Below, one piece after another: positions 1 through 5,842 of a stretch of DNA of 15,474 nucleotides. Below the pieces are notes generated by a model. It made no database searches. It was given only the letters and a program-made list of their open reading frames with translations, and was not told where the DNA came from. How positions within the stretch are numbered: the first letter of the stretch is position 1; every line of letters starts with the position of its first letter. This stretch comes from an uncultured Saprospiraceae bacterium (GTDB lineage: Bacteria; Bacteroidota; Bacteroidia; Chitinophagales; Saprospiraceae): contig CALEYL010000016.1 of assembly GCA_937926205.1 (NCBI GenBank), forward strand, positions 1 through 15,474, written 5' to 3'. A program made the position numbers and the translations under genes.

Positions 1-49
1 CGCTGGTACCTCAGGACAAACATACGAGTTTGCGCAGGCTAGCGTTTTT

Positions 50-100
50 GGTTACCTGCCTGCCGGTAGGCATGGCTTTTTGGGCAATGCAAAAAGTAAC
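50..100. repeat. Intergenic inverted-repeat element near the window start
   Basis: A GC-rich near-palindrome, TGCCTGCCGGTAGGCA (57-72), sits between an outer GTTAC (51-55) and its complement GTAAC (96-100). T-rich and A-rich runs border it. The inner palindrome belongs to the same GC-rich family seen near 1102 and in 7522-7620. No coding role is supported. The element reads as a dispersed intergenic repeat; its copy number cannot be judged from this window. Confidence 0.45.
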
Positions 101-147
101 AAACTTTAATTTGAGTATTGAACTGTCTTTTGAAGAGCAAACTCATA

Positions 148-174
148 TTGAGTATCATAATTACTCTATTTTTG
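148..174 (+). promoter_or_regulatory. Possible promoter of the DUF3109 gene
   Basis: TATTTTTG at 167-174 fits the Bacteroidota -7 consensus TAnnTTTG. A TTG lies at 148-150, but the 16-bp spacing is shorter than usual, so the -33 assignment is weak. Transcription would begin near 181, giving a leader of about 90 nt before the ATG at 271. Confidence 0.3.
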
Positions 175-270
175 AAGTAAGGTCAAAAGAAATCAATCTC
201 GTTTATGCCCAGATTCGCATGACCCATGTTTTTTATACCTTTGAATACAGAAAACAGAAATTCTTCCACC

Positions 271-852
271 ATGCTTATTGTACAGGAGACTTTAGTTAGC
301 GACGACGTTATTTCAGAGCAATTCGTCTGTAACCTCAATGCCTGTAAAGGCGCCTGCTGCTGGGAAGGCGACCTTGGCGCTCCGCTGGAAGCTGGCGAAC
401 TGGAAACGCTGAAACGTATTTACGAAGACATCAAACCTTTCCTCAGCCCGGAAGGCATTGCGGTCATTGAACGGGAAGGACTTTATACCTGGTACGAGCT
501 GGCCGAAGATTACGGAACGCCGCTCATCGACGGGGCAGCCTGTGTCTATCTGACTTACAACGAATTGGGGGTTGCGCAATGTGGCATCGAAAAGGCCTTT
601 CTGGCCGGCGCAACCGATTTCCGGAAACCGATTTCCTGCCACCTCTACCCCATTCGCATCAAACGCAACGCAGAACAAGGCTTCGAAGCCCTCAATTACG
701 ACCGCTGGGACATCTGTTCTGCCGCCTGCACTTTGGGCAAAAGCCTGAAAATGCCCGTTTACCGTTTCCTGAAAGATGCCCTTATCCGCAAATACGGCGA
801 AGATTTTTATGAGGAGCTGGAAGCCGGGGCGGAGTGGATGAAGAATAGGTAA
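271..852 (+). CDS. DUF3109 family cysteine-cluster protein
   Basis: This 193-residue soluble protein matches the DUF3109 family, which is widespread in Bacteroidota and has no established biochemical function. Nine cysteines are visible: C20, C25, C29 and C30 in a tight N-terminal cluster (CNLNACKGACC), then C91, C104, C123, C149 and C153. The last four lie in short conserved-looking blocks such as ISCHLYPIRI and WDICSAAC. The layout recalls YkgJ-type metal or Fe-S binding proteins, so metal binding is likely but inferred. I chose the ATG at 271 because family members begin with MLIVQ-like sequence; an in-frame ATG at 226 would add 15 residues with no family resemblance. No signal peptide or membrane span is seen. 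It stands alone: the next gene starts 309 bp downstream, behind repeats, so it is probably monocistronic. Confidence 0.85.
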   Translation: MLIVQETLVSDDVISEQFVCNLNACKGACCWEGDLGAPLEAGELETLKRIYEDIKPFLSPEGIAVIEREGLYTWYELAEDYGTPLIDGAACVYLTYNELGVAQCGIEKAFLAGATDFRKPISCHLYPIRIKRNAEQGFEALNYDRWDICSAACTLGKSLKMPVYRFLKDALIRKYGEDFYEELEAGAEWMKNR

Positions 853-905
853 TGTCTGTTTTTACCTGGCCTTCCGTCAGTTACGATTTATACACACGAC
901 GGTAC

Positions 906-922
906 GACCTCGCCGAGGTCGG
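906..922. repeat. 17-bp palindromic repeat, copy 1
   Basis: GACCTCGCCGAGGTCGG has perfect 7-bp arms (GACCTCG and CGAGGTC) around a central C. An identical copy starts 52 bp downstream. Confidence 0.75.
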
Positions 923-954
923 TTGGTGCTTAATATTCACGAGTGCTACAAACG

Positions 955-981
955 GGTGACCTCGCCGAGGTCGGAGTCACC
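955..981. repeat. 17-bp palindromic repeat, copy 2, with an alternative stem
   Basis: GACCTCGCCGAGGTCGG recurs exactly at 958-974. Here it is also flanked by GGTGAC (955-960) and GTCACC (976-981). Those form a second, mutually exclusive stem that shares the GAC, so this copy could fold in two ways. Confidence 0.7.
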
Positions 982-1101
982 TTTCTCAGAAGTAGTATTC
1001 ATGTGTAAAAAGCCAATGCGCGATGGCTAACAACGATGAGTGAAGAAAGAAGGAATCAGGGGCGTATAATACCATGAAAAGGTGTGTATAAACTGTAGCT
1101 C

Positions 1102-1121
1102 CCGGAGGGCAGGCAGGGGGG
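1102..1121. repeat. GC-rich repeat fragment of the CAGGCAGG family
   Basis: CCGGAGGGCAGGCAGGGGGG closely matches the segment starting at 7599 (CCGGAGGTCAGGCAGG), over 500 times its own length away in the window. It lies just outside the right inverted repeat at 1092 and 41 bp before the beta-lactamase start. Confidence 0.5.
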
Positions 1122-1161
1122 TGATAACTGTTTGTTTTTTTAAGATTTTAAAAGCTGTCGT

Positions 1162-2058
1162 ATGAAAAAATGCTTTTTACTATTGGGATTCCTGCTGCCA
1201 TTTTCGGCCATTATTGGTCAGGTGCAGCACCATTCGCTGGAGGCGCTGAAAAAGCAAATCGAAGCGCGGTTGAGTTTGGTCGAAGGGGAGTTTGCGGTCG
1301 CGTTTATTGATTTAAAAACCCGCGAAAGCCTGTATATCAATGAAAAAACCAGTTTTCACGCGGCAAGTACGATGAAAACACCGGTGATGATCGAAGTTTT
1401 CCGGCAGGCAAAATCGGGAAAATTCAAGCTCACAGACTCGATTCTTGTCAAAAATGAGTTCAAAAGCATCGTCGACGGCAGCCTTTACAAAATGGACATT
1501 GCCGACGACAGCGCCGATGGCCTTTACAGCATGATCGGTAAAAAAATGACCATTTATGACCTGACCTACCTGATGATTACGGTGAGCAGCAACCTCGCCA
1601 CCAATATTCTGATTGACCTGGTTGATGCCAAAAAGGCCACCGCCACCATGAGGCGTCTGGGCGCCAACGACATCCAGGTGCTTCGCGGAGTGGAAGACAA
1701 CAAGGCTTACGATCTGGGCTTAAACAATACGACAACGGCTTTTGACCTCGCCCTGATTTTTGAAAAAATAGCCCGCGGAAAGCCCCTGGGGAAAAAGGCT
1801 TCCAAAGAAATGCTCAACATTCTTTTCGATCAGAAATTCAATGAAATCATTCCGGCTAAACTACCGGCAGACGCAAAAGTGGCCCATAAAACGGGCTCCA
1901 TTACCGGGGTTCAACACGATTCAGGCATCGTTTTTTTGGCCGATGGCAACAAATACGTCCTGGTGTTGTTGTCCAGAAAACTGAAAGATCCGGCGGCCGG
2001 CGTAGTAGCTTTGTCAGAGGTTTCAGAGATGGTATATGATTTCTTTAGGGTTCGATAG
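1162..2058 (+). CDS. Class A beta-lactamase-like serine hydrolase
   Basis: This 298-residue protein has a signal peptide at about residues 1-20 (a KK start, then a hydrophobic run ending near IIGQ), so it should be exported to the periplasm. The penicillin-binding serine hydrolase motifs appear in order and at class A spacing: S69-T70-M71-K72 (catalytic Ser and Lys), S142-S143-N144 (the SxN motif) and K243-T244-G245. E178 is a candidate for the omega-loop general base, but the loop (VEDNKAYDLGLNN) does not read as a standard ExxLN motif. The length is typical of the family. Likely reaction: hydrolysis of the beta-lactam ring. Many chromosomal Bacteroidota members have weak or unknown activity, so resistance is not established. 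The last codons and the stop form the left arm of a long inverted repeat. No regulator gene is adjacent. Confidence 0.85.
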   Translation: MKKCFLLLGFLLPFSAIIGQVQHHSLEALKKQIEARLSLVEGEFAVAFIDLKTRESLYINEKTSFHAASTMKTPVMIEVFRQAKSGKFKLTDSILVKNEFKSIVDGSLYKMDIADDSADGLYSMIGKKMTIYDLTYLMITVSSNLATNILIDLVDAKKATATMRRLGANDIQVLRGVEDNKAYDLGLNNTTTAFDLALIFEKIARGKPLGKKASKEMLNILFDQKFNEIIPAKLPADAKVAHKTGSITGVQHDSGIVFLADGNKYVLVLLSRKLKDPAAGVVALSEVSEMVYDFFRVR

Positions 2059-2149
2059 CGGCGTTATGCTCGGCCCCAAAATCGGTCATTTATACAAATA
2101 AACTTCCGTTTTTGGGGCCTTAACAAGCCTTGCTCTCGAACCCTAAAGA
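2042..2149. terminator. Nested inverted repeat over the beta-lactamase stop codon
   Basis: The outer arms are perfect 14-bp complements, with TCTTTAGGGTTCGA at 2042-2055 and its complement at 2136-2149. The left arm includes the last beta-lactamase codons. Inside lies a second stem, GGCCCCAAAATCGG (2072-2085) against CCGTTTTTGGGGCC (2106-2119), with 13 of 14 positions pairing around a 20-nt loop. The inner stem ends in GGGGCC without a clear T tract, so termination is plausible but not certain. It could also stabilise the 3' end. Confidence 0.6.
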
Positions 2150-2259
2150 TCAGACACATCCTAAATCGACAGACACTTATTTCGTTTTACAATAGGCTAT
2201 TAATTCCCTTGCAACGCATTCATTTCTAGAAAACAAAGACATTAATAAGCTACAGCAAG

Positions 2260-3306
2260 ATGAGATCAAAACAGTTTGGCGGAAAGCTTAGCAAAGCGTT
2301 AATCCTTGAATACAGTCTATCCCCAAATTGGCGCGACGGCAGTTTTCAAAATTTAGAAACGACTGATGCCGTACCCGGCTTTCTCAAAATACCCCAGATC
2401 ATTTATAAACAACTGACAAACAGCAAAAAGAAGGAACCCGAAGCCCCGCTGCCGGTCATACCGTTTTCTGCAGATGCGTTTTTAGCAGCGGATGGCAAGA
2501 CAAAATTCATCTGGTACGGCCATTCCGTTGTCCTCCTGCGCATGAACGGGCAAACGCTGCTGATTGACCCCATGCTCGGGCCGGATTGCACCCCCATTGC
2601 GCCATTCCCGACCAAAAGATTCTCCGAAAATACCCTGCAAATCATCGATGATTTACCCGAAATAGACCTCCTGCTTTTGACGCATGACCATTATGACCAT
2701 TTGGATCATGCCAGCATTCAAAAACTCAGGGCAAAAACCAAAAAGTATTTCGTGGCGATGGGCGTCAAAAGGCACTTGCTGAGCTGGGGCGTTGAGGAGG
2801 AAAAGATTACGGAATTTGACTGGTGGGATAAGCGAAATTTCGAAGGCATTCAGATCACCTTCACGCCGACCCGGCATTTTTCAGGTCGCGGATTAAGCGA
2901 CCGCTTAAAGTCACTTTGGGGAGGTTGGGCTTTCCGGACACAGGAAGAAAACATCTGGTTTAGCGGCGACGGCGGCTATGGCCAACACTTCAAAGAAATA
3001 GGAGCAAAACTCGGCCCTTTCGATTTTGCTTTTATGGAATGCGGCCAATATTGCGAAGATTGGGTATTGCTGCACCTCTTTCCCGATGAAAGCGTCACCG
3101 CCGCCATCGATGCCGGGGTAAAAAAAGCCATGCCTGTGCATTGGGCCGGATTTTCCTTATCCTATCAACACGACTGGTTTGAACCGGCAGAGGCGTTTGT
3201 GCAAGCCGCCCGGGATCAATCAATGGCTTATGTGCTGCCGGAATTGGGCAAAGTGATGGATCTTTCGGGTGCGGATACAGCGCATTGGTGGAAGGCGTAT
3301 ATGTAG
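2260..3306 (+). CDS. MBL-fold metallo-hydrolase, NAPE-PLD-like
   Basis: The protein has 348 residues and a metallo-beta-lactamase fold. The metal ligands are visible: H142-D-H144-Y-D146-H147 (HxHxDH), H206, D237 and H294. The blocks WYGHSVVLLR and LLIDPMLGP, the GLSDRLKSLWGGW stretch after H206, and the FSGDGGYG block match the N-acyl-phosphatidylethanolamine phospholipase D-like and UlaG-like branch rather than true beta-lactamases. Likely activity: zinc-dependent phosphodiester or lactone hydrolysis. The substrate is unknown, and a membrane lipid is one option from the NAPE-PLD relationship. No signal peptide is obvious, so it is probably cytoplasmic or peripheral. The N-terminal 75 residues before the core are typical of this branch. 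Its stop lies only 4 bp from the stop of the opposing SDR gene. Adjacency to the serine beta-lactamase is probably coincidental. Confidence 0.82.
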   Translation: MRSKQFGGKLSKALILEYSLSPNWRDGSFQNLETTDAVPGFLKIPQIIYKQLTNSKKKEPEAPLPVIPFSADAFLAADGKTKFIWYGHSVVLLRMNGQTLLIDPMLGPDCTPIAPFPTKRFSENTLQIIDDLPEIDLLLLTHDHYDHLDHASIQKLRAKTKKYFVAMGVKRHLLSWGVEEEKITEFDWWDKRNFEGIQITFTPTRHFSGRGLSDRLKSLWGGWAFRTQEENIWFSGDGGYGQHFKEIGAKLGPFDFAFMECGQYCEDWVLLHLFPDESVTAAIDAGVKKAMPVHWAGFSLSYQHDWFEPAEAFVQAARDQSMAYVLPELGKVMDLSGADTAHWWKAYM

Positions 3307-3310
3307 ATTG

Positions 3311-4048
3311 TTAGCCTTCCGGAAAAGGTACCCCGGTAACCAGTTCGCACAGTTCAAGCAATTTTTCCTGCAAGGCAATATCCTTACCCACCGGAAAATA
3401 GCGCGCTTCCTTTTTATGGAATAGATAGCGTCCGCTTACCCGAGCCTCGTCTTCATCACTCACAGCCAGCCAGACCTGGGTCTGGAAACCTTTCTGCAAG
3501 TCGTCAGGCGCACCGGCGCCACCCATTTTTGTCGGTACCCAACCCGGATCGACGACATTGGTACAGACATCCGGCCATTTGCGGGCAACGGCCATCCCAA
3601 ACAGCAACATATGCAGCTTGGAATCGGAATAAGTAACACTGCCTTTCTCAAAAACCGATCGCTTTAGGTCGGGATCACCTGAGAAATGCATATCCGAGCC
3701 GAGGTATACCAATCGCCTGGGTTTATGCATGAGGCAAGTCAGCAGATAAGGCGCCAGGGTATTCACTGCAAAAATTGCGCTGCCCGGCGCCCGATAGACT
3801 CCGGCATTGTGGATCACGGCATCAAACGTGCCCAGGGCGTTGGCCTCAGCAGCCAGCTTTTTGGTCGCTTCCACATCTGACAAGTCGGCAATGAGTACCT
3901 CCGCAGCGCCGGGGACGCTGTTCAGGGTATCCTTAGCCCGATCTTTATTGCGGGCATGAAGCACTACGCGATGCCCTTGTTTGACCAATTCTTTTGCGGC
4001 CAGTTTCCCAAGCCCGTCGGCGGAGCCGGTGATGAAGATGGTTGCCAT
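3311..4048 (-). CDS. Short-chain dehydrogenase/reductase (SDR)
   Basis: The protein has 245 residues with classical SDR motifs. The N-terminal Rossmann loop is T7-G8-S9-A10-D11-G12-L13-G14, NAG is at 81-83, and the catalytic residues are S118 and Y140-S-D-S-K144 (YxxxK). A PGW motif follows the active site. R33 in the second strand (HARNKD) suggests NADPH preference, as seen in other SDRs. It should catalyse NAD(P)H-dependent oxidoreduction of an unknown small substrate in the cytoplasm. Family members of this kind resemble the retinol-dehydrogenase or WW-domain oxidoreductase type. The start at 4048 directly precedes the nucleotide-binding strand (MATIFITGSA). It lies 69 bp downstream of hipT on the same strand, so read-through from the toxin-antitoxin operon is possible. 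It is convergent with the metallo-hydrolase gene at a 4-bp gap, with no terminator in between. Confidence 0.85.
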   Translation of the reverse strand: MATIFITGSADGLGKLAAKELVKQGHRVVLHARNKDRAKDTLNSVPGAAEVLIADLSDVEATKKLAAEANALGTFDAVIHNAGVYRAPGSAIFAVNTLAPYLLTCLMHKPRRLVYLGSDMHFSGDPDLKRSVFEKGSVTYSDSKLHMLLFGMAVARKWPDVCTNVVDPGWVPTKMGGAGAPDDLQKGFQTQVWLAVSDEDEARVSGRYLFHKKEARYFPVGKDIALQEKLLELCELVTGVPFPEG

Positions 4049-4117
4049 GTGTGGGTTGATTGAATACGCTCGCTTTTTTGAGTTGTTGTGGTGTGATAGG
4101 ACTTTTTGACCAAACTC

Positions 4118-5062
4118 CTATCCTTTTAATCTTTGAAATCGTTCATCGATCATCCTTTGATAGCTTTGTTTGAATGCATTATCCAGAAAACTCACCTCAA
4201 TGAGTTTCGCCCATTTTGATCTTGCTTTTTCCATTTTTAAAAAGATATTGTCCTGCTGCTTCTCTGCTATTTTAAGGGTTCGAAAAGCAGCTTCGAAATC
4301 TGATTTTCTAATCTTTTTCTTTTTCCCGTTGAGGGTAAGCGCCAGGTCTTCATCATCGGCTGGGTTTACCAATGCCGTTGAGATCAAATCGTAGGCTGGC
4401 GACAATACCATGCCGAGGCCCGGTTGCTCCAAAAGAGAGAAATTCTTTAAATGCATATCAGCATTGCCGGTTAAAAAAGAGAAAAGCACCAACTCAAAAA
4501 AATTGACAAGATCCAATCCCGGTGTGGCAGCGTATTTTTGAATGGTTTTGGCAATTTGCTCGTAGCTGCCGTAGTATTTATCTTCCGTAAGCCTTTCAGT
4601 GAGTTGACACATATCTTCCATGGCCAACTTCTCTTTTTTCGAACGATCAACCCTTTTTGTAATATAGGCCAGATTGCCTGAGGCCAACCTTATCAGGCTA
4701 TGGGGCACCGTTTTTATTTTGGCTAATGCTGCCAGGTGCATGGTTAGGTCTTCCACCTCAGGTAATTGTGAATAGTGAGGGCTTGGAGGTTTTAGAATAT
4801 AAGTGCCCCAAAGCCCCACGATAGTAAATCTTTTTTTTTCGCCTGCCCGATCCGGGACTGAGATATGGAGCGATAATTTAGGCTGTACTCCGGTAACAGC
4901 TGTTTGGCTTCGAATCACTTCCAGCGCTAAAGACTCCAAATCGTTTTCCGTATAAGGCAGCACCGGGGGTATGGCTTGCCCAAATATTTTTTTGGAACAA
5001 GCCGGATGAAAATCTTCAATGTTATCATCCAGGATTTGATAACAGAATAAGCATCGTTTCAT
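4118..5062 (-). CDS. hipT: HipT-like serine/threonine kinase toxin (split HipA C-terminal part)
   Basis: The protein has 314 residues and the HipA kinase fold without the usual HipA N-terminal subdomain. Motifs seen: a glycine-rich loop T54-A-V-T57-G58-V-Q60-P-K62, the ATP lysine candidate K91 (YILKPPS), the catalytic loop G199-N-A-D202-M-H204-L-K-N207, and the metal-binding D225 (SPAYDLIS). In the known HipA and HipT toxins these support phosphorylation of aminoacyl-tRNA synthetases (GltX for HipA, TrpS for HipT); the target here is unknown. The N-terminus has C4-x2-C7 and H19-x2-C22, a possible zinc knuckle. I chose the ATG at 5062: it forms an ATGA overlap with the hipS stop and starts where homologues start. 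An upstream ATG at 5119 would add 19 residues that overlap hipS in another frame. HipS (109) plus HipT (314) roughly equals a full-length HipA. Confidence 0.85.
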   Translation of the reverse strand: MKRCLFCYQILDDNIEDFHPACSKKIFGQAIPPVLPYTENDLESLALEVIRSQTAVTGVQPKLSLHISVPDRAGEKKRFTIVGLWGTYILKPPSPHYSQLPEVEDLTMHLAALAKIKTVPHSLIRLASGNLAYITKRVDRSKKEKLAMEDMCQLTERLTEDKYYGSYEQIAKTIQKYAATPGLDLVNFFELVLFSFLTGNADMHLKNFSLLEQPGLGMVLSPAYDLISTALVNPADDEDLALTLNGKKKKIRKSDFEAAFRTLKIAEKQQDNIFLKMEKARSKWAKLIEVSFLDNAFKQSYQRMIDERFQRLKG

Positions 5063-5388
5063 ACTTCCGCTTGTTTTACAGCATGCACGCTCACTGCTCC
5101 GATACAATCTTTGCAGCAAGCCAGTAACAGCCCCATCCTGTCGCGTGGATCCAGCTTCCAGTTTCTTTCAGCAATATCCAGTAGCCAGCCCTCCGGAATA
5201 AGCCCATCGAAAAAAGGAAACAGGACTTTGCTCGCAAAAGGGGGTTTCTGCAAGGGTAAGGTCAGACTGACCGCTTGGGCATCCGGTAAGATCAGGTAGG
5301 CCGTTTCGTACACAAAATGATAACCTTCTTCATCCTGAGTCAGCCAGCCGGCTGTGTAATGCCTGACTTTTATTTCTGCTTTTCGCAT
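5059..5388 (-). CDS. hipS: HipS-like small protein (HipA N-terminal subdomain)
   Basis: The protein has 109 residues and matches the HipA N-terminal 'couple' domain (Couple_hipA). Diagnostic blocks are SLTLPLQKPPF (41-51), VLFPFFDGLIPEGWLL (55-70), and DRMGLLLACCKDCIGAVSV near the end. In the enteropathogenic E. coli HipBST system the separate HipS is the antitoxin that binds and inhibits the HipT kinase; the same role is inferred here. W68 in PEGW is a candidate for the tryptophan that HipS inserts toward the HipT active site. I chose the ATG at 5388, which lies 4 nt after the hipB stop. An in-frame ATG at 5445 would overlap hipB by 53 bp and add 19 residues unlike the family. Its stop overlaps the hipT start as ATGA, so translation is probably coupled. 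Confidence 0.85.
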   Translation of the reverse strand: MRKAEIKVRHYTAGWLTQDEEGYHFVYETAYLILPDAQAVSLTLPLQKPPFASKVLFPFFDGLIPEGWLLDIAERNWKLDPRDRMGLLLACCKDCIGAVSVHAVKQAEV

Positions 5389-5392
5389 ATAT

Positions 5393-5605
5393 TTAATCTG
5401 AAATGTGATCGCGTTTTTGTTGAACTGGTCCAACTTCATAGCCAAACAAAGCCAATACCTGATTTACCTTGTCCAGGCGCAAAGTTTGCTTTCCTTGTTC
5501 AAGTTCCCGGACAAAGCGCAATCCTACACCAGCTTTTTCAGCCAACTCGGGCTGTGTAAGTTTTACCGCACTCCGCTTCTCTTTTACAAATGTTGCTAAA
5601 TTCAT
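5393..5605 (-). CDS. hipB: HipB-like Xre-family helix-turn-helix regulator
   Basis: This 70-residue protein has an Xre/HipB helix-turn-helix at about residues 16-39 (LTQPELAEKAGVGLRFVREL). The C-terminal half holds the second part of the five-helix bundle (LDKVNQVLALFGYEV). It should bind DNA as a dimer, most likely the four inverted repeats just upstream, and repress the hipBST operon. In E. coli HipBST, HipB adds to autoregulation while HipS neutralises the kinase. The ATG at 5605 is favoured because homologues start near MNLATFVKEKR. An in-frame ATG at 5626 would place the first operator inside the coding sequence. The last residues (QQKRDHISD) are polar and look disordered. It is the first gene of the operon, 4 nt before hipS. 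Confidence 0.9.
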   Translation of the reverse strand: MNLATFVKEKRSAVKLTQPELAEKAGVGLRFVRELEQGKQTLRLDKVNQVLALFGYEVGPVQQKRDHISD

Positions 5606-5609
5606 TTTA

Positions 5610-5623
5610 TACCCTTTAGGGTA
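5610..5623. promoter_or_regulatory. Operator O1 of the hipBST operon
   Basis: TACCCTTTAGGGTA has perfect 6-bp arms TACCCT and AGGGTA around TT. It begins 4 bp upstream of the hipB ATG, so bound protein would cover the ribosome-binding region and hinder transcription there. Confidence 0.75.
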
Positions 5624-5650
5624 CAAATATTATAAATAATATTTAAAATA

Positions 5651-5664
5651 TACCCTATCAGGTA
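5651..5664. promoter_or_regulatory. Operator O2 of the hipBST operon
   Basis: TACCCTATCAGGTA shares the TACC...GGTA core with O1 (arms pair at the outer four positions) and lies 41 bp from it, start to start. Confidence 0.7.
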
Positions 5665-5692
5665 CTATTTTATCGCATTCAATTCATTTTTA

Positions 5693-5706
5693 TACCCTAT
5701 CGGGTA
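5693..5706. promoter_or_regulatory. Operator O3 of the hipBST operon
   Basis: TACCCTATCGGGTA has 5-bp arms TACCC and GGGTA. It lies 42 bp from O2, start to start. Confidence 0.72.
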
Positions 5707-5733
5707 CTTTTTATTCATATTTTGTCGTATTTA

Positions 5734-5747
5734 TACCCGAAATGGTA
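5734..5747. promoter_or_regulatory. Operator O4 of the hipBST operon
   Basis: TACCCGAAATGGTA keeps the TACC...GGTA core and lies 41 bp from O3. Like O1 it is followed by CAAAT. It is the outermost member of the array. Confidence 0.65.
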
Positions 5748-5787
5748 CAAATCCAGGTTTAAATAGGTGAAACAGCAGGTTCGTTTT

Positions 5788-5839
5788 GACGAATTTCGTC
5801 TATTCCCTCCCCGCTCACGCGACGGCTCTGCCTCGCGTG
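5788..5839. repeat. Palindrome and hairpin downstream of mnmE
   Basis: Two structures lie between the mnmE stop and the hip operators. CACGCGA (5816-5822) pairs with TCGCGTG (5833-5839) around a 10-nt loop, ending 4 bp from the mnmE stop. GACGAATTTCGTC (5788-5800) is a perfect palindrome around T. The first could act as the mnmE terminator, but no T tract follows on the minus strand, so the call is structural only. Confidence 0.45.
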
Positions 5840-5842
5840 TCA

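Larger units (their letters stand above)
887..1092. repeat. Possible MITE-like element with 11-bp terminal inverted repeats
   Basis: TTTATACACAC (887-897) and its exact complement GTGTGTATAAA (1082-1092) bound a 206-bp non-coding stretch that holds two copies of a 17-bp palindrome. This is most of the gap between the DUF3109 gene and the beta-lactamase gene. No ORF lies inside it and no target-site duplication is evident at the outer edges. It may be a small non-autonomous element or only a structured intergenic region. Confidence 0.35.

Noticed and set aside
30..299. An 89-codon open frame near the window start
   Set aside because: It runs through the intergenic repeat at 50-100 and overlaps the start of the DUF3109 gene in another frame, with no recognisable domain.
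1162..3306. A beta-lactam resistance cluster formed by the serine and metallo enzymes
   Set aside because: The metallo-hydrolase carries NAPE-PLD/UlaG-type motifs rather than those of class B beta-lactamases, and a 201-bp gap with a terminator-like structure separates the two genes.
5059..5388. hipS and hipT as a frameshifted single hipA pseudogene
   Set aside because: Each part has its own start in a family-like position, the junction is a clean ATGA overlap, and the order matches known HipBST systems. A sequencing error is still possible and is listed as a check.
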